Under the pieces are notes generated by a model. It made no database searches. It saw nothing but the letters and a program-made list of their open reading frames with translations, and was not told the DNA's origin. A stretch of DNA of 64,000 bases from positions 3,619,343-3,683,342 of the forward strand of contig CALSTV010000001.1 of the NCBI GenBank assembly GCA_943789365.1. Reading direction: 5' to 3'. This stretch comes from an uncultured Flavobacteriaceae bacterium. GTDB lineage: Bacteria; Bacteroidota; Bacteroidia; Flavobacteriales; Flavobacteriaceae. The stretch's first letter is position 1. Each line of letters opens with the position of its first letter. Shown piece by piece: positions 1 through 8,527 of the stretch. A program made the position numbers and the translations under genes.

Positions 1-1989
1 ATTGTTAAAATAATCGTTTGGAATGTTGTGGTAATGGTAACGGCTTACATTGTTTACATGCCCTCCGTTTAGGTCCATGTTTAATAGGTCTTCTGCTTCT
101 ACATGAAAATTGATATTCTCTTCTTGTGTATTTGGATTTACAAAATAGATTCTTGCAAATGGCGAATAATTTATTCCTTCTTGAGACACGCCAAAAATAA
201 TTCCGCCTCCGCAGGACTGAGAGTTTGGATCTTCTGTAATCTGAGTGACGGTATTGGTGAGTTCTGGATACAAACACATGGAATATTCAAAGTCCTGTGC
301 CAGGATGGAATTCATACCTCCAAAGGGTCCATAGGTATGATTTGGAAAGTTATTTGTGTAACATTTACGTACATTATCTACGACTTCGTAACATACGGCA
401 TGGCTCGATTCATTGGCGAAAATGGCATCCTTATCACAAACTTCAACAACAGGACCATCGGTAACCAACGGATCGGAATTGTTGTTATATTCTTCTAGAT
501 TTGAATACCCGTCGTTATCTGGATCGCTGTTTGGTCCTTGTGTGTGCGTCAATAGTTCTCTTAACTCCCAGGCGTCATCGAGCCCGTCGGCATCGACATC
601 ATTTCCTGATCCCGAAAAATTGACATGTGTAGGGTCTAACGTGGGCATGGAGGCATTTACTTCTTTAAGATGATCCCTTAAAATAAGTGTCAATTCCGTT
701 GCTTTTGCTGAGTTTGAACCAGAAACATCACTACTTTCTCCAATATCAGAATCCAAATCATAAAGACTTATAATACCTGTTTCGTAGTTTGCCACGAGTT
801 TATAGTTACCGTCAACAACAGCAGAACGTGGTACTTTGTTTGGGTTTTGATCGTAATGCGGTGAATGGAAAAATAAAGGTTTTTGTCTTGTGAAGCTTTC
901 TCCTTTTAGTAATGGAACAATACTCTGGCCGTCTATATTGCTTGGCAATGCATTGTTACTTCCTGTCAATTCGGCGATGGTTGGAAATAAGTCATATGCT
1001 ACAACAGCCTCATCACTCCTACTATTAGGTGTGATATTAGGACCTTTTACCATAAATGGCACTCGTATTCCTCCTTCAGTGATAAAGGTTTTCCCAAAGG
1101 ATAAAGGGGTGTTATCGGTAAAGTTTATTTGTCCGCCGTTGTCCGAAATAACAATGACATAGGTATTGGAATCGATACCCAAATTGCTTATTCCCGCTAA
1201 TAATTCACCTATACCAGCATCCGTATCTTCTGTCATTGCAGCATATTCCACATATGTATGTGCACTTCCCATGGGTCTTAGTAATGGGTTGTTATAGAGG
1301 TCTATGGTTTCTTGTCTTGCTTCAATATCGCTATGTACAGCATAATATGAAACTTGTATTAAAAATGGGACGTTATCATTTACGGCATCCTGTATAAAAC
1401 TGATAGAACGATTGGTAAGGTCGAATATTTTTTTAGGATCGGTTTGAACGGTGCCACCTTGATTACCATCACTATTACTCGTGGTTCCATCATTTACATC
1501 AAAGCCATTATTACTGGGCGTCGACGCAGTACCTCTCCCTAAATGCCATTTACCAAGATGAGCGGTTCTATAATTCATACCAATGGATTTGATCCATTCT
1601 ACATAAGTGGTTTCAGAACTATTAATAGTCGTTGTTGAAGTCGCCTCTATCAAAATCTCACCCGTATTGATATTGTTATCAGTATTGGTAAAGTTATTAC
1701 GCGCAGTAGATTTACCTGTCATGATACTGTTCCTTGAAGGCGCACATTTTGGAGAAGGTGCATAGCCTTGAGAAAAGGTCATACCATCCAAAGCAAACTG
1801 ATTTAATTCTGGCGTTAGGTAAAAATCGCTTTTGGATTCTGACCGATTTGCATCCATTTGAACTGATGAACCTGTCCATCCCATATCATCTAATACGATC
1901 AATACAAAATTGGGCTGTGCTATCAATTGTTGGCCGAAAGCCATACATACAATAAAAAGTATTTTCAATTTGCTGGTTATATTGTGCAT
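1..1989 (-). CDS. Secreted sulfatase with C-terminal YHYH domain (3' end outside window)
   Basis: Translated by hand from the ATG at 1987-1989, the frame stays open to the window edge (663 codons), so the C-terminus is missing. Residues 1-24 look like a signal peptide. The metal-binding start LDD (about 33-35) and the formylglycine motif C-A-P-S-R, with the cysteine at residue 82, mark a type I sulfatase that hydrolyses sulfate esters, probably of algal polysaccharide. After the sulfatase domain comes a short Asp-rich segment resembling calcium-binding thrombospondin type 3 repeats (DVDADGLDDAWE; NSDPDNDGYSNLEEY). It is followed by a Cys-containing region ending in Y-H-Y-H at residues 651-654, the hallmark of the YHYH family. 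The gene lies 87 bp downstream of phoD on the same strand, so cotranscription is possible. The sulfatase call is firm; substrate and C-terminal domain function are unknown. Maturation would need a formylglycine-generating enzyme, not seen here. Confidence 0.88.
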   Translation of the reverse strand, partial: MHNITSKLKILFIVCMAFGQQLIAQPNFVLIVLDDMGWTGSSVQMDANRSESKSDFYLTPELNQFALDGMTFSQGYAPSPKCAPSRNSIMTGKSTARNNFTNTDNNINTGEILIEATSTTTINSSETTYVEWIKSIGMNYRTAHLGKWHLGRGTASTPSNNGFDVNDGTTSNSDGNQGGTVQTDPKKIFDLTNRSISFIQDAVNDNVPFLIQVSYYAVHSDIEARQETIDLYNNPLLRPMGSAHTYVEYAAMTEDTDAGIGELLAGISNLGIDSNTYVIVISDNGGQINFTDNTPLSFGKTFITEGGIRVPFMVKGPNITPNSRSDEAVVAYDLFPTIAELTGSNNALPSNIDGQSIVPLLKGESFTRQKPLFFHSPHYDQNPNKVPRSAVVDGNYKLVANYETGIISLYDLDSDIGESSDVSGSNSAKATELTLILRDHLKEVNASMPTLDPTHVNFSGSGNDVDADGLDDAWELRELLTHTQGPNSDPDNDGYSNLEEYNNNSDPLVTDGPVVEVCDKDAIFANESSHAVCYEVVDNVRKCYTNNFPNHTYGPFGGMNSILAQDFEYSMCLYPELTNTVTQITEDPNSQSCGGGIIFGVSQEGINYSPFARIYFVNPNTQEENINFHVEAEDLLNMDLNGGHVNNVSRYHYHNIPNDYFNN

Positions 1990-2076
1990 AAACGTAAGTT
2001 AATAAAATTTAGTTACAAAACTAGGACGTAAATATATTGAAATGGTTTAATTGGAAACCTGTTTCCTTTTGTTTTA

Positions 2077-3801
2077 TCAAACTTGTATTGTATTTGTGAT
2101 TTGAGCAACAGACGGTTTTTCTAAAACAGAATCGACAGATACCCAATTAGTTATGGCTGTATCCTGGGTAAGCGTTAGGGAGACATATCCTTTTTTACTT
2201 GCATCAAAAAAAACCAAACCTTCAATTAAATACACTAAAGAATCCTGAAAGTTTTGCAATTGTTGTGCATCACTTACAAAGAGTTCAAGTCCGGAAGAAC
2301 TTACTGCAGCAGTAGCAAATTCATGGCACACAAAGGCTTCATTTTCTTTAGCTACTATATTATGCCATGCGTTGTGTGAATCGCCAGAAAGCACTAATGA
2401 TCTCTTTCCTTCCAAAGCGTTTAGTACGATTTCTCTTTCGGCAGGATATCCATCCCAAGCATCTAAGTTGTACGGCATGGTGTGTTCAATTCTATTTTTA
2501 TCTGTGTCTGTAAGTGTAGGGTCATTGGCTTCTATTCTTACTTTTAGTTGAACCAAATCGCTCAACAGTAAAGAAAAGTCATCCATCTCTGATTCTGAAA
2601 TAAAAGTATTGTTTGCATAACTTATTTGCAATTTATTGAGCTCTTGAATGAGCTCTATAGGTAGGTGCATTTTCCCGAATAATACTTGCTGACCAAGTAA
2701 AAGCCACGTGCACGAATTCGAGTTGATTTCATTTAGAAGCCAATTTTTTTGAATATTCCCTAATAGCGTTCTAGTTGAATCTGCCAAGTCTTGCTCGAGC
2801 TGTAGGGTGTTTACAATACCTGACTCGTCTCGATACGCTTCTACGCTTAGCTGTTTGTCTCTCCCCGCGATTCGCGTGTCCAACACCACAAGTTTTGCCA
2901 AGTCGCCAAATTGAAAGCTTCTGTAAATAATTGCGGTGTCTGTTGTTGTAAATGGCAAATATTCACTGTAAGCCTGTATCGCCGCTTGTTTTCGAGTTTC
3001 AAAATCACCTTCATTTGTTTGATGATTTTGCGCACCCTCTTTATAAGCGTCATTGGCTATTTCATGATCATCCCAAACACAAATACACGGTTTTTTCTGA
3101 TGCAATAATTGTAAACTACTGTCTTTTCTGTATTGTCGGTAACGCATTCTGTAATCGTCCAAGCTTAGCAATTCATTTGTTGGACTGTGCACTCTATTCA
3201 TATTTGTATCGGCACTTAATACATTCGCTTTATTTTCATAAATATAATCTCCTACATGCAATACCAAGTCTATTGTATCATGTGCCATGGCTTCATAAAC
3301 ATTAAAATATCCGGCCTCATAATTGGCACAGGAAGTCAAGCCTATATGTAAGCTCGTTATGCCTGTTTTTGGAAAGGTACGCGTTTCTCCTACTACAGAT
3401 ACATGTTGTTTGTCTTCCTGTAGAAAACGGTAATACAATTGCATATTAGCTGCTAAATCTTGAATTTCAACTGCCACAGTGTAGTCTCTATCAGCATCGG
3501 TTTGTACTTCGCCAGAACGGACTATATTTTTAAATTCCATGTCCAAAGAAAGCTGCCATACAATCTTTACAGTAGCCTCTGTACTATTATAACGTGTCCA
3601 AATAATGACTTGAGAATCGGTTGGATCAAAACTGGCAACACCCAGGTCGAAATTTTTCTTTGCGAGAAAAGAGGGCGCCTGAAATTGACTGTTGAATTCA
3701 GGATCTCCTGCACAGCTAACAAAGTTGGTGGCTAACAACAAACCTCCAGTACCTAATATTGATTTTTTGATAAATTTCCTTCTTGCTGCTTCTTTCTTCA
3801 T
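2077..3801 (-). CDS. PhoD-family alkaline phosphatase/phosphodiesterase, Tat-exported
   Basis: A 574-residue protein with a twin-arginine start (RRKFIKKS, residues 7-14), a hydrophobic stretch and a cysteine at 30 in a plausible lipobox (FVSC), so it is probably a Tat-exported lipoprotein. An N-terminal beta domain (about 50-145) precedes the metallophosphatase domain. PhoD-type metal ligands are visible: the TSC segment with Cys158, the VGDYIYE segment with Asp185, DDHE at 244-247, and GDSHNAWH near 474-481. PhoD enzymes release phosphate from mono- and diesters at the cell surface using Ca and Fe. The sulfatase lies directly downstream, so both could serve nutrient release from organic polymers. 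No Pho-type regulatory site was recognised. Confidence 0.9.
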   Translation of the reverse strand: MKKEAARRKFIKKSILGTGGLLLATNFVSCAGDPEFNSQFQAPSFLAKKNFDLGVASFDPTDSQVIIWTRYNSTEATVKIVWQLSLDMEFKNIVRSGEVQTDADRDYTVAVEIQDLAANMQLYYRFLQEDKQHVSVVGETRTFPKTGITSLHIGLTSCANYEAGYFNVYEAMAHDTIDLVLHVGDYIYENKANVLSADTNMNRVHSPTNELLSLDDYRMRYRQYRKDSSLQLLHQKKPCICVWDDHEIANDAYKEGAQNHQTNEGDFETRKQAAIQAYSEYLPFTTTDTAIIYRSFQFGDLAKLVVLDTRIAGRDKQLSVEAYRDESGIVNTLQLEQDLADSTRTLLGNIQKNWLLNEINSNSCTWLLLGQQVLFGKMHLPIELIQELNKLQISYANNTFISESEMDDFSLLLSDLVQLKVRIEANDPTLTDTDKNRIEHTMPYNLDAWDGYPAEREIVLNALEGKRSLVLSGDSHNAWHNIVAKENEAFVCHEFATAAVSSSGLELFVSDAQQLQNFQDSLVYLIEGLVFFDASKKGYVSLTLTQDTAITNWVSVDSVLEKPSVAQITNTIQV

Positions 3802-3938
3802 TCCTACTTTATTGCGTGTAGGTTAAATATAGTTAAAATTTCGTAAGTTATTTTTTACCAATCAAATAGGTCTTATTATTAAACTTATGGTTGTGATTTT
3901 TACCGCACCAAAAGGAAGAAACTATTGCTAACTTCTAA

Positions 3939-4700
3939 TTAAGCATTTAACCATGATTTCACTCCACTTGCTTTGAGTTTACTTACAAGTACTCTATCGT
4001 GAAAAGGAGGTTCAATATCGGCAATAAGTTTACCGTTAAAATGAAATTGAAGTTTTTTTACAGCTTTTTTATTAACTATAAATTGCCTGTTGATTCGCAG
4101 AAAGTTTTCAGGATTTAATTCCAATTCTATGTTTTCTAGTTTCTTGTTGACAACATATTCTTGTTTGTTAAAGGTGACTACTTTTACAACACTGGCTTCA
4201 ATATAAAAATAGGCAATATCAGAAACGTTCACAGGAATCAATTCGTCTCTTCTTTGTATCAAATAGGTGGTTTTATAACTTTTGTTAGAGGCTTCCAATA
4301 AAGACAACACACCTTGTAGTTGATTGTTAACATTTTCAGTGCCACCATTACGTTTTTTGAACTTTTCTAGAGCGTCTTCCAAGTCTTCTTCAGAAATTGG
4401 TTTTAATAGGTAGTCTAAACTATTTACTTTAAAGGCCTGGATGGCATATTGGTCATAGGCGGTTGTGAACACTATTGGAATGTCAATCACTACTTTTTCG
4501 AAAATTTCAAAAGATATACCATCTGCTAGATGGATATCCATAAACACCAAATCTGCATCATTTTGTTCAGAAAAATAAGCAATTCCACCAGCAACAGAAT
4601 CTAGTACCATGAGAATTTCAATTGAAGGGTCAATCGTTTTTAATAAATAACTCAAGTTTTCACTTGCCGCGATTTCATCTTCGACCAATACTACTTTCAT
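3939..4700 (-). CDS. LytTR-family response regulator
   Basis: 253 residues. An N-terminal receiver domain (about 1-115) has the acidic pair E7/D8, phospho-acceptor Asp55 in FMDIH, the Thr of FTTAYD near 83 and the Lys of LLKPI near 102. The C-terminal half (about 146-253) is a LytTR DNA-binding domain (YIEASVVKVVT, NPENFLRINRQFIVNKKAV). The gene follows its sensor kinase after 6 bp, so the two form a two-component system. Targets are not known from sequence. LytTR proteins bind paired direct repeats. Confidence 0.93.
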   Translation of the reverse strand: MKVVLVEDEIAASENLSYLLKTIDPSIEILMVLDSVAGGIAYFSEQNDADLVFMDIHLADGISFEIFEKVVIDIPIVFTTAYDQYAIQAFKVNSLDYLLKPISEEDLEDALEKFKKRNGGTENVNNQLQGVLSLLEASNKSYKTTYLIQRRDELIPVNVSDIAYFYIEASVVKVVTFNKQEYVVNKKLENIELELNPENFLRINRQFIVNKKAVKKLQFHFNGKLIADIEPPFHDRVLVSKLKASGVKSWLNA

Positions 4701-4706
4701 ACAAAT

Positions 4707-5786
4707 TTATTTTAAAGGTAATTGAACTCTAAATATATCATTTTCATTGGAAATAGATATGCTTTTTCCCTTTAATAATTGATAACGTTTTTCAATATTC
4801 ACCAATCCTTGTCCTGTACTATCTACAAATGTTGTTCTCGGTTGTATCTTATTTTCAACTATTAAAAAATCATTTTCAATATAAATGCGCACTTCTAACG
4901 GTTTTTTTTCTGATATTTCATTATGCTTTACAGCATTTTCTACCAATAGTTGTAGTGCCAATACAGGAAGCTTATAAGACAAATATTTCTCATCAATTGC
5001 TATCTCTATTGAAAATCTGTCTCTATATCTCGCCTTGATTAAAAAGATATAACTGTCTATAAATTTTAATTCTTCTTTTAACAATACCACATCTTGTTGA
5101 CCGCTTTGTAAAATATAACGGTACATATACGAGAGTTTATTGACAAAAGTGGTTGCTTCTTTGTTTTCCCGAATTAAGGAGTTTAAGGAATTTAAGGAGT
5201 TGAATAAAAAATGTGGATTTATTTGATTTTTTAAGGCAGATAATTCGTTTTGAAGGTTTTGTTGCTTTAGTTTTTCTTTTTCTTCCATTTCGGAACGGCG
5301 GATAATTCTATAGCGCAAATTCCTCGCTAAGAGCATTAAACCAAAGAGAATTAAAAGCATTACAAAGGTCAACAATCGCTCATCTCTATCTTTAATATCG
5401 ACATTGGTAACTATAGGGTAACTAAATAGATAGAGATAGAGAAAGGCAAACAAGAAAAATGTATTCACTCCAATGGGCACCAACCAAGATAAGTATTTGT
5501 TATCACGTACTAAAAACCGATTCAAGTTCGCATTGTATTGCAACACCACGTAGGAAAAAACGAATACAAAGAATACCTTAAATAGCACATCAGACCAAGT
5601 TGGTGGTGTTATTAATGTACTGCTCGTGTAGTTGATAATACCATTGAACTCAAGAATTCGTGGCATATTATGCAGAATACTTATCAAAAATGATATCGAC
5701 AGTATTTCTGTTTGTTTTACGGGTTTAAATTGCAATTGAAAAAATGTTTTAGAAAAATTCAAAGCTAATTTAAACAAAATAATCAA
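4707..5786 (-). CDS. LytS-type sensor histidine kinase
   Basis: About 359 residues with three or four membrane helices (roughly 27-42, 68-84, 100-125, 139-154) and a coiled linker. The His_kinase domain has phospho-acceptor His192 in NPHFLFNSLNSL, and the ATPase has an N-box LVENAVKHN near 283 and a glycine motif (GQGLVNIEKR). This is the PF06580 class that partners with LytTR regulators. The reading frame is closed by a stop just upstream and the first in-frame codon is TTG (5784-5786). The first ATG would be at about residue 41 and would remove part of a conserved-looking N-terminus, so I keep the TTG, uncertain. The 33-residue ORF ends 10 bp upstream, which suggests translational coupling. 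Confidence 0.9.
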   Translation of the reverse strand: MIILFKLALNFSKTFFQLQFKPVKQTEILSISFLISILHNMPRILEFNGIINYTSSTLITPPTWSDVLFKVFFVFVFSYVVLQYNANLNRFLVRDNKYLSWLVPIGVNTFFLFAFLYLYLFSYPIVTNVDIKDRDERLLTFVMLLILFGLMLLARNLRYRIIRRSEMEEKEKLKQQNLQNELSALKNQINPHFLFNSLNSLNSLIRENKEATTFVNKLSYMYRYILQSGQQDVVLLKEELKFIDSYIFLIKARYRDRFSIEIAIDEKYLSYKLPVLALQLLVENAVKHNEISEKKPLEVRIYIENDFLIVENKIQPRTTFVDSTGQGLVNIEKRYQLLKGKSISISNENDIFRVQLPLK

Positions 5787-5796
5787 GCCTTAGAAT

Positions 5797-5898
5797 TTAA
5801 ATTTGAGTAGAAAGCATTAACAAACCTAAAAGGATAAAGTTTATGGTTAGTACTGTTTTCAATACTGTTGCTGTAGATACTGTGTTAGAATTTTTCAT
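5797..5898 (-). CDS. 33-residue single-helix membrane peptide, leader gene of the LytS/LytTR operon
   Basis: ATG at 5896-5898, stop TAA at 5797-5799, 33 residues. A polar, Thr-rich N-terminus (MKNSNTVSTATVLKT) is followed by one hydrophobic helix (about 16-30). A TAnnTTTG promoter element on the same strand (5945-5952) places it first in the kinase-regulator transcript, and it ends 10 bp before the kinase. A second ORF of exactly the same length at 15976-16077 aligns without gaps with 12 of 33 identities (M1, T6, T11, V12, K14, T15, N20, I22, L23, L26, L27, S30). This argues strongly that both are real genes. I do not recognise the family. A role as membrane modulator or signal for the kinase is only inference. 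Confidence 0.68.
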   Translation of the reverse strand: MKNSNTVSTATVLKTVLTINFILLGLLMLSTQI

Positions 5899-5944
5899 AC
5901 CTAGTTCTTTTTAGTCGTTTAAATAATTAGTTGTAATTCTTACA

Positions 5945-5952
5945 CAAACTTA
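5945..5952 (-). promoter_or_regulatory. Promoter -7 element (TAAGTTTG) for the small peptide/LytS/LytTR operon
   Basis: The minus strand reads TAAGTTTG, matching the Bacteroidota -7 consensus TAnnTTTG, 46 nt upstream of the ATG at 5898. No clear -33 TTTG is visible at the usual spacing. The position supports the 33-residue ORF as the first gene of the transcript. Confidence 0.5.
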
Positions 5953-6282
5953 CATTGAATCCACGCAGTACACGGGTTAACTTAGCTGAATGACATGAAT
6001 TGAAAGGTGAAATGACTAAAATGTAAGGTAAAGCGATATGCGTTCTAAGCTGAAAGGAAATAAGAGAGGAACGAAAAGCACTATGGGTTTTATATAGAGC
6101 ATCAGAATACGGCTAGACTAGCGACCCTATCTGTACCTATGCTGTCAAAAAAAGGTCATGCAGTCTGACCTTAGAAAAAAATCAAGTAATCGAATGAAAA
6201 ACACAATGTACACTCTGTTAGAAGTTGAGTGATGTATCATTTCTAGAGAGGACGACAGCATGACAATTACTTCAAACTACCA
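5953..6282. other. Intergenic stretch without a recognisable gene
   Basis: About 330 bp between the peptide/kinase promoter and the stop of the DegP-like gene. Apart from the terminator hairpin at 6152-6172 I see no ORF with coding character and no structured RNA I recognise. Confidence 0.5.
6152..6172 (-). terminator. Intrinsic terminator downstream of the DegP-like gene
   Basis: A 7-bp perfect stem AAGGTCA/TGACCTT with a 7-nt loop. On the minus strand it is followed by a run of seven T. It lies about 110 bp beyond the stop of the protease gene at 6283. Confidence 0.7.
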
Positions 6283-7302
6283 TTATTTCTCAAACTGCGT
6301 GGCTATCTGCTGCCCATGACGTAAAATAACGATACTAATTTTTGTGCCTTTTTTTATTTTCTTCAGACTTTCTTTCACTTTATAGATGGATTCTTGATTC
6401 TCAAAACGCACTCCAGCTATTTCCAATATAATATCGCCACCTAATAAAACTTCTTGTCCTGCAACATTGATTGGGATATACCCTCCTATCAAACCTAATT
6501 TAGCCGCAGTTCCCTTAGACGATATCTTCGTAATTAGCACACCTGCTTTTTGCGGAACGTTCAACAAAGCTGCCAATTCAGGCGTTAAAAACAAAGATTC
6601 CATACCAGACCAACTTCCTGTAACGTCAGCCAATAATTTTTTTGCTACATTTGATGCTACGGCAAATCCAATACCGTCAAAGCCTCCAGAGGTAGTATAG
6701 ATTCTACTAGCAATTCCAATAACCTGTCCATCCATATTAAACATTGGACCTCCAGAGTTACCTGGATTGATAGAGGCATCTGTTTGTAAAAACTCTACTT
6801 TTTCAAAATTACTACTCAAACCTTCTGGTACAAAACGACCACTCACAATTCCTCTTGAAAGCGATTGTTTGAATCCATGAGGCGCACCAATGATAAACAC
6901 ATTGTCACCAATTTTTGCTTTGTCTGAATCTGCAATGACAGCAACTTCTTTCTTTTTTAGATCAAAAGAGTCTTTTACGCGTATCAGCGCCACATCGGCA
7001 TTGGTGTCTGAAGCAATTACTTCTGCTTCATATTTATCTCCATCTGTAAATTCTACTGTGATTTTTTCAGCAGATTGTATGACATGCGCTGCAGTCCATA
7101 TATAACCTTCTTCTCCTACCAATACACCAGAGCCTAAAGATTCTTCTGTGTTTACTTTTTGACTGAACAAGACTTCTGAATAATCGAAGCTTTCAATATC
7201 GATAAATACGACTGAACTATTTACTTTTTCATAGAGTTTAGGCAGGTTTTGTGAGCTTACCGAAAAGGATATGAATAAAATTAAAAGTGCTAGTTTTTTC
7301 AT
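6283..7302 (-). CDS. DegP/HtrA-like trypsin-family serine protease with one PDZ domain
   Basis: 339 residues with a Sec signal peptide (1-17, ending SVSSQ). The protease domain carries the complete triad: His73 (TAAHVI), Asp103 (ADVALIRV) and Ser183 (NPGNSGGPMFN). One PDZ domain covers about 240-339 (GVLITKISSKGTAAKLGL). With a single PDZ it resembles DegS or short HtrA proteins rather than full DegP. It probably acts in envelope protein quality control in the periplasm. Monocistronic by context, with its own terminator at 6152-6172 and a repeat tract upstream. Confidence 0.9.
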   Translation of the reverse strand: MKKLALLILFISFSVSSQNLPKLYEKVNSSVVFIDIESFDYSEVLFSQKVNTEESLGSGVLVGEEGYIWTAAHVIQSAEKITVEFTDGDKYEAEVIASDTNADVALIRVKDSFDLKKKEVAVIADSDKAKIGDNVFIIGAPHGFKQSLSRGIVSGRFVPEGLSSNFEKVEFLQTDASINPGNSGGPMFNMDGQVIGIASRIYTTSGGFDGIGFAVASNVAKKLLADVTGSWSGMESLFLTPELAALLNVPQKAGVLITKISSKGTAAKLGLIGGYIPINVAGQEVLLGGDIILEIAGVRFENQESIYKVKESLKKIKKGTKISIVILRHGQQIATQFEK

Positions 7303-7490
7303 GAGGAATTATTTGGTGTAGTTTACAAATTGATGCAATAATAAGTGTAAAAATATATAAAATTATTGTCGGAGCCTATTGTTTGGAAGAATTCTTATGG
7401 GTGTATTATAAATATTCTAATCGTAAGCGAAAAAAGAATGTTTAAGACTAGATTTACCTGCCGAAACGAAGTGAAAATGCATTACAGAAT
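7303..7490. other. Intergenic leader region of the DegP-like gene
   Basis: AT-rich sequence between the protease start codon and the 8-bp repeat tract. No gene is supported. It should contain the protease promoter, but I found no convincing TAnnTTTG on the minus strand. Confidence 0.4.
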
Positions 7491-7588
7491 AGACCAGAAG
7501 ACCAGAAGACTAGATGACCAGCAACCAGCCACCAGCCGACCAACAGACCAGAAGACCAGAAGACCAGAAGACCAGAAGACCAGAAGAC
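7491..7588. repeat. 8-bp tandem repeat tract (ACCAGAAG)n, partly degenerate
   Basis: About 98 bp built on the 8-bp unit ACCAGAAG. There are two perfect units near 7493-7508, then a degenerate middle (variants with ACCAGCA, ACCAGCC), then five perfect consecutive units at 7547-7586. It lies between the terminator of the lipoprotein gene and the promoter region of the protease. The Arg/Pro/Asp/Gln-rich ORFs crossing it are by-products of the repeat. Such tracts can change length by slippage; any effect on transcription is inference. Confidence 0.85.
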
Positions 7589-7605
7589 AAATTATATTCA
7601 AAAAA

Positions 7606-7631
7606 AAAGACTGTCCTTTCAGACAGTCTTT
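7606..7631 (-). terminator. Intrinsic terminator of the lipoprotein gene
   Basis: A perfect 10-bp stem AAAGACTGTC/GACAGTCTTT with a 6-nt loop. On the minus strand it is followed by a T-run, 22 bp beyond the stop of the gene at 7654. Confidence 0.88.
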
Positions 7632-7653
7632 CTAATACAATTTATTTTATCGT

Positions 7654-8340
7654 TTATTTTTTGAAAAGTTGTTTGATAACTGCTTTTGCAAAATCATCGG
7701 ATGTTGTCACCAAGTTTTTTGGATTGTCAACCAAAGAAGTTACCACTGAAAGCAATTGATCATTTTCTGGTAACGACAAGTCATATAACAACGTTTCTAC
7801 CACAAATTCTTTTTCTGTAGTGGTAATTGCCGTTGAGTTTCTTGGACTTACATAGGCCATATTCATACTGTGATAATACCCTGTTCTATAACGACCTGAG
7901 TAATATCCATGACCTCCGTAACCTCCATATCCGTAGTATGGATACGCACCTGGATCTTCACTTACGTTTGTAACGACTGACTCTCGTACCGACTTTACTG
8001 TGGTAACGATAGCAACGTTTACACCCAAATCAGTTAGTTTTTCACGAATAGCTGTTACTTCTTCTGGTGTATGTTTTTCGTCTGGATCTGCATCTGGGAA
8101 ATTGATATAGCTTGGTAATACTTCAAACTGAGGTCCTCTTTCCAAAACTTGTGCAGCCATATCTTTTTCAAAACGCTGTCTTGCTACATCGTCATTGGAT
8201 TTGAAAACGACGATAACTTTACCTCCATTGATGTTTTCTATTCGAGCATCCTTCCATCCGTCTGTTACTTTTACTGTAGAACAGCTATAGACGATTAAGA
8301 ATACCGTTAAAACTCCTAAAATTTCCCCTGTTAATTTCAT
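7654..8340 (-). CDS. Lipoprotein of unknown function with a Gly/Tyr-rich insert
   Basis: 228 residues. The signal peptide ends in a lipobox with Cys20 (IVYSC), so it is a predicted lipoprotein. The middle (about 120-160) has a low-complexity Tyr/Gly stretch (YPYYGYGGYGGHGYYSGRY). The flanking parts look like one mixed alpha/beta domain: the N-terminal half reads VIVVFKSNDDVARQRFEKDM and the C-terminal half FVVETLLYDLSLPENDQLL. The overall style recalls small DUF4136-like lipoproteins that bind no known ligand, but I cannot assign it to a family with confidence. Monocistronic: strong terminator directly downstream, 187-bp gap upstream. Confidence 0.8.
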   Translation of the reverse strand: MKLTGEILGVLTVFLIVYSCSTVKVTDGWKDARIENINGGKVIVVFKSNDDVARQRFEKDMAAQVLERGPQFEVLPSYINFPDADPDEKHTPEEVTAIREKLTDLGVNVAIVTTVKSVRESVVTNVSEDPGAYPYYGYGGYGGHGYYSGRYRTGYYHSMNMAYVSPRNSTAITTTEKEFVVETLLYDLSLPENDQLLSVVTSLVDNPKNLVTTSDDFAKAVIKQLFKK

Positions 8341-8527
8341 AAATTTAATTTTTATACTAGATTTTAGTGTAACTCAAAGTTATATTAAGCACAACTCTAA
8401 TTGCTTACAATATATGCAAAATGTTCAAAATAGGCATTGAACTTGCCTTTTTTTATTGTCAGTACAAGAATTGAAAGATTCCTTACAATGCAATGTCTTT
8501 CTTTTGACTTAAATTGCAGGCAAAGGT

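Noticed and set aside
103-1162. Several plus-strand ORFs in the first 2 kb
   Set aside because: They are antisense to the sulfatase frame, which carries all the recognisable motifs.
7491-7588. Possible CRISPR array
   Set aside because: The unit is 8 bp without spacers, and no cas genes are present.
7366-7759. Two overlapping plus-strand ORFs rich in Arg, Pro, Asp and Gln
   Set aside because: They are readings of the 8-bp tandem repeat and run into the terminator and the lipoprotein gene on the other strand.
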